Positions 62,800-64,000 of a stretch of DNA of 64,000 nt are shown piece by piece. Source of the stretch: Charina bottae (lineage: Eukaryota > Chordata > Lepidosauria > Squamata > Charinaidae); contig JALMGJ010000019.1 of the NCBI GenBank assembly GCA_023362775.1, forward strand, positions 642,501 through 706,500, given 5' to 3'. The translations under genes were made by a program, and so were the position numbers. The notes under the pieces were generated by a model. It saw only the letters and a list, made by a program, of their open reading frames with translations, was not told the DNA's origin and searched no databases. The stretch's first letter is position 1. Each line of letters opens with the position of its first letter.

Positions 62800-63100
62800 C
62801 TGATACCTTTGGAATCCCATTCCTCTAATACTATCTACTCAGGAGCAGCAGAGGAAGAGGCTGATCACCCTCCTGTCCACGTCTAAGAGAATCTGGTTAG
62901 TTAATGTGTGACATCAGACTGTATGAGCTGTCAGCCAGTGGAACAGCCTGCCACATGAAATGATGAGTTCTCCTTAACTGGAGGCCTTTAACGAGAAGCC
63001 GGATGGTCATTGGCCAGAGATGCTGTAGTGGGCCTGCACTGAGGACTAGATGACCTCTGAAGTCCCTTTATGAAACGCTAGACCAAATGAGCCGTTGCCC
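62800..63100 (+). mobile_element. CR1-like 3' UTR fragment
   Basis: 'ggtcattggccagagatgctgtagtgggcctgcactgagg...tagatgacctctgaagtccc' is a typical CR1/L3 3' UTR ending. Preceding text 'agcctgccacatgaaatgatgagttctcc' belongs to the same element. Confidence 0.6.
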
Positions 63101-63914
63101 CAGCCCACCAGAACTCCATTTGTGTTCTAGAGACACCGTCAATCAGACTTCTGGGGAAGAAAGGGTGAACTGAAGACAGCTCTGCTAAAAGGAGAAGGGA
63201 AAACCATCTTCGCTCAAACCACGGTCGGCACCTTTATGGATGCTGAGTTCGCATACTTCCTTTTCTACACTTTCGGAAATTGCTTCTTAACTGCTTTGCA
63301 GCTATTAGGAACCTTTGGATCGACAAGTTTTATAGCACCAGATGAGTTTCCTTCAAACCTTAGTGGAAGAAGTTTTAAATACAAGTTTAAGGACTGAAAA
63401 AAATTCTCTTTTTGGAATAAACAGCAAAAGGGTGATTAGAATGTTGATTTTGGAAAGTTACAAGTGGACTAAGGGTCCAGGTGGATTTGAAATAAGATTT
63501 TGAAATTAATTATAAGAATCCTTCCCATGGGAAAATGCTGTTGTTTTGAATTCTTTTAAAAAAAATAAGACTTTAAAAATTGGACACTAGAGGGAACCAG
63601 AAGGAACTAAAGATTAAATTAAATTAAAGGAGAAGAAAACTTAAATTTGACTTACTAATACAGAATGGAGCAAAACACTTTAATATTGGACATATTGAAG
63701 GATATTTGTGAACAATGAACCCAGAAGTTAATTTTAAGAACGTCTACCTCTATAGAGGCTGGGTTTAAAAGATGTTATGAAAGATGAACACATTATATCT
63801 GTCAAGATTGAGATTGACCTGAAAGGGGATTTAAAAAGGACAGGCTACAAGAATGATATGGAAAAAAGATGCTACACTGGATATACAAATGAAACCGGCT
63901 GATGAAACCCTCTG

Positions 63915-63953
63915 GAAATGGGGGGAGATGGGCGGTGATATAAGTTAGAAATA

Positions 63954-64000
<47 letters not shown>
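63915..64000 (+). mobile_element. LINE/SINE 3' terminus with (AAAT)n tail
   Basis: 'gggggagatgggcggtgatataagttagaaatataaataaataa' followed by AAAT units to the window end. Same terminus as the reversed copies at 3545, 9110 and 57217. I cannot say how far the body extends leftward through 63100-63900, which is otherwise featureless. Confidence 0.7.

Overview
The window looks like nuclear DNA of a vertebrate, most likely a squamate reptile. The genes have spliced exons, CpG-island promoters and long repeat-filled introns. The protein sequences match RGS12, DOK7 and ADRA2C, which are neighbours on human 4p16.3. The repeats (degenerate CR1/L2-like LINEs whose 3' ends read '...gatgggcggt...(AAAT)n', palindromic elements with the core 'cttcaactcccagaattc', and TA-flanked 'CAGGTAGTCCTC' MITEs) are of a kind common in lizards and snakes. 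The squamate call rests on recall of those repeats, not on a search.

Layout. Positions 1-6969 are RGS12 intron. 6970-8888 is the large first coding exon of RGS12 on the minus strand, encoding the PDZ and PTB domains (614 codons); the RGS, RBD and GoLoco exons lie beyond the left edge. 8889-16403 is RGS12 intron 1. It holds LINE remnants, a SINE pair, a perfect 78-bp hairpin insertion flanked by a 15-bp target-site duplication, and a 481-nt pure purine tract. A CpG island at about 16.0-17.2 kb appears to be a shared head-to-head promoter: a consensus minus-strand splice donor at 16404 (probable noncoding RGS12 exon 1) lies 260 bp from the DOK7 start codon. DOK7 runs on the plus strand from 16664 to 43728. 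I could reconstruct eleven coding exons whose phases all agree, giving a 657-residue protein. A shorter 536-residue form ends by reading into intron 7, and its stop codon overlaps an AATAAA. Intron 7 carries a nearly complete LINE with an intact endonuclease-reverse transcriptase ORF. ADRA2C is a single-exon GPCR gene at 48223-49482 inside a second CpG island. From 49.5 to 64 kb I see only intergenic DNA: a 5'-truncated second copy of the same LINE, MITEs, CR1-like fragments and microsatellites.

Function. The three genes are syntenic but not a pathway. RGS12 is a scaffold and GTPase-activating protein for Gi/o signalling. DOK7 is the cytoplasmic activator of MuSK at the neuromuscular junction. 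ADRA2C is a Gi-coupled catecholamine receptor.

The points most worth following are the split DOK7 C-terminal extension with phosphotyrosine-like motifs (YVNI, YAQI), the RGS12/DOK7 bidirectional promoter, the perfect hairpin insertion, the intact LINE with its zinc-finger tail and 3' stem-loop, and an ADRA2C with a very short third intracellular loop and a long C-terminal tail. I found no prokaryotic-type system, CRISPR array or viral gene.
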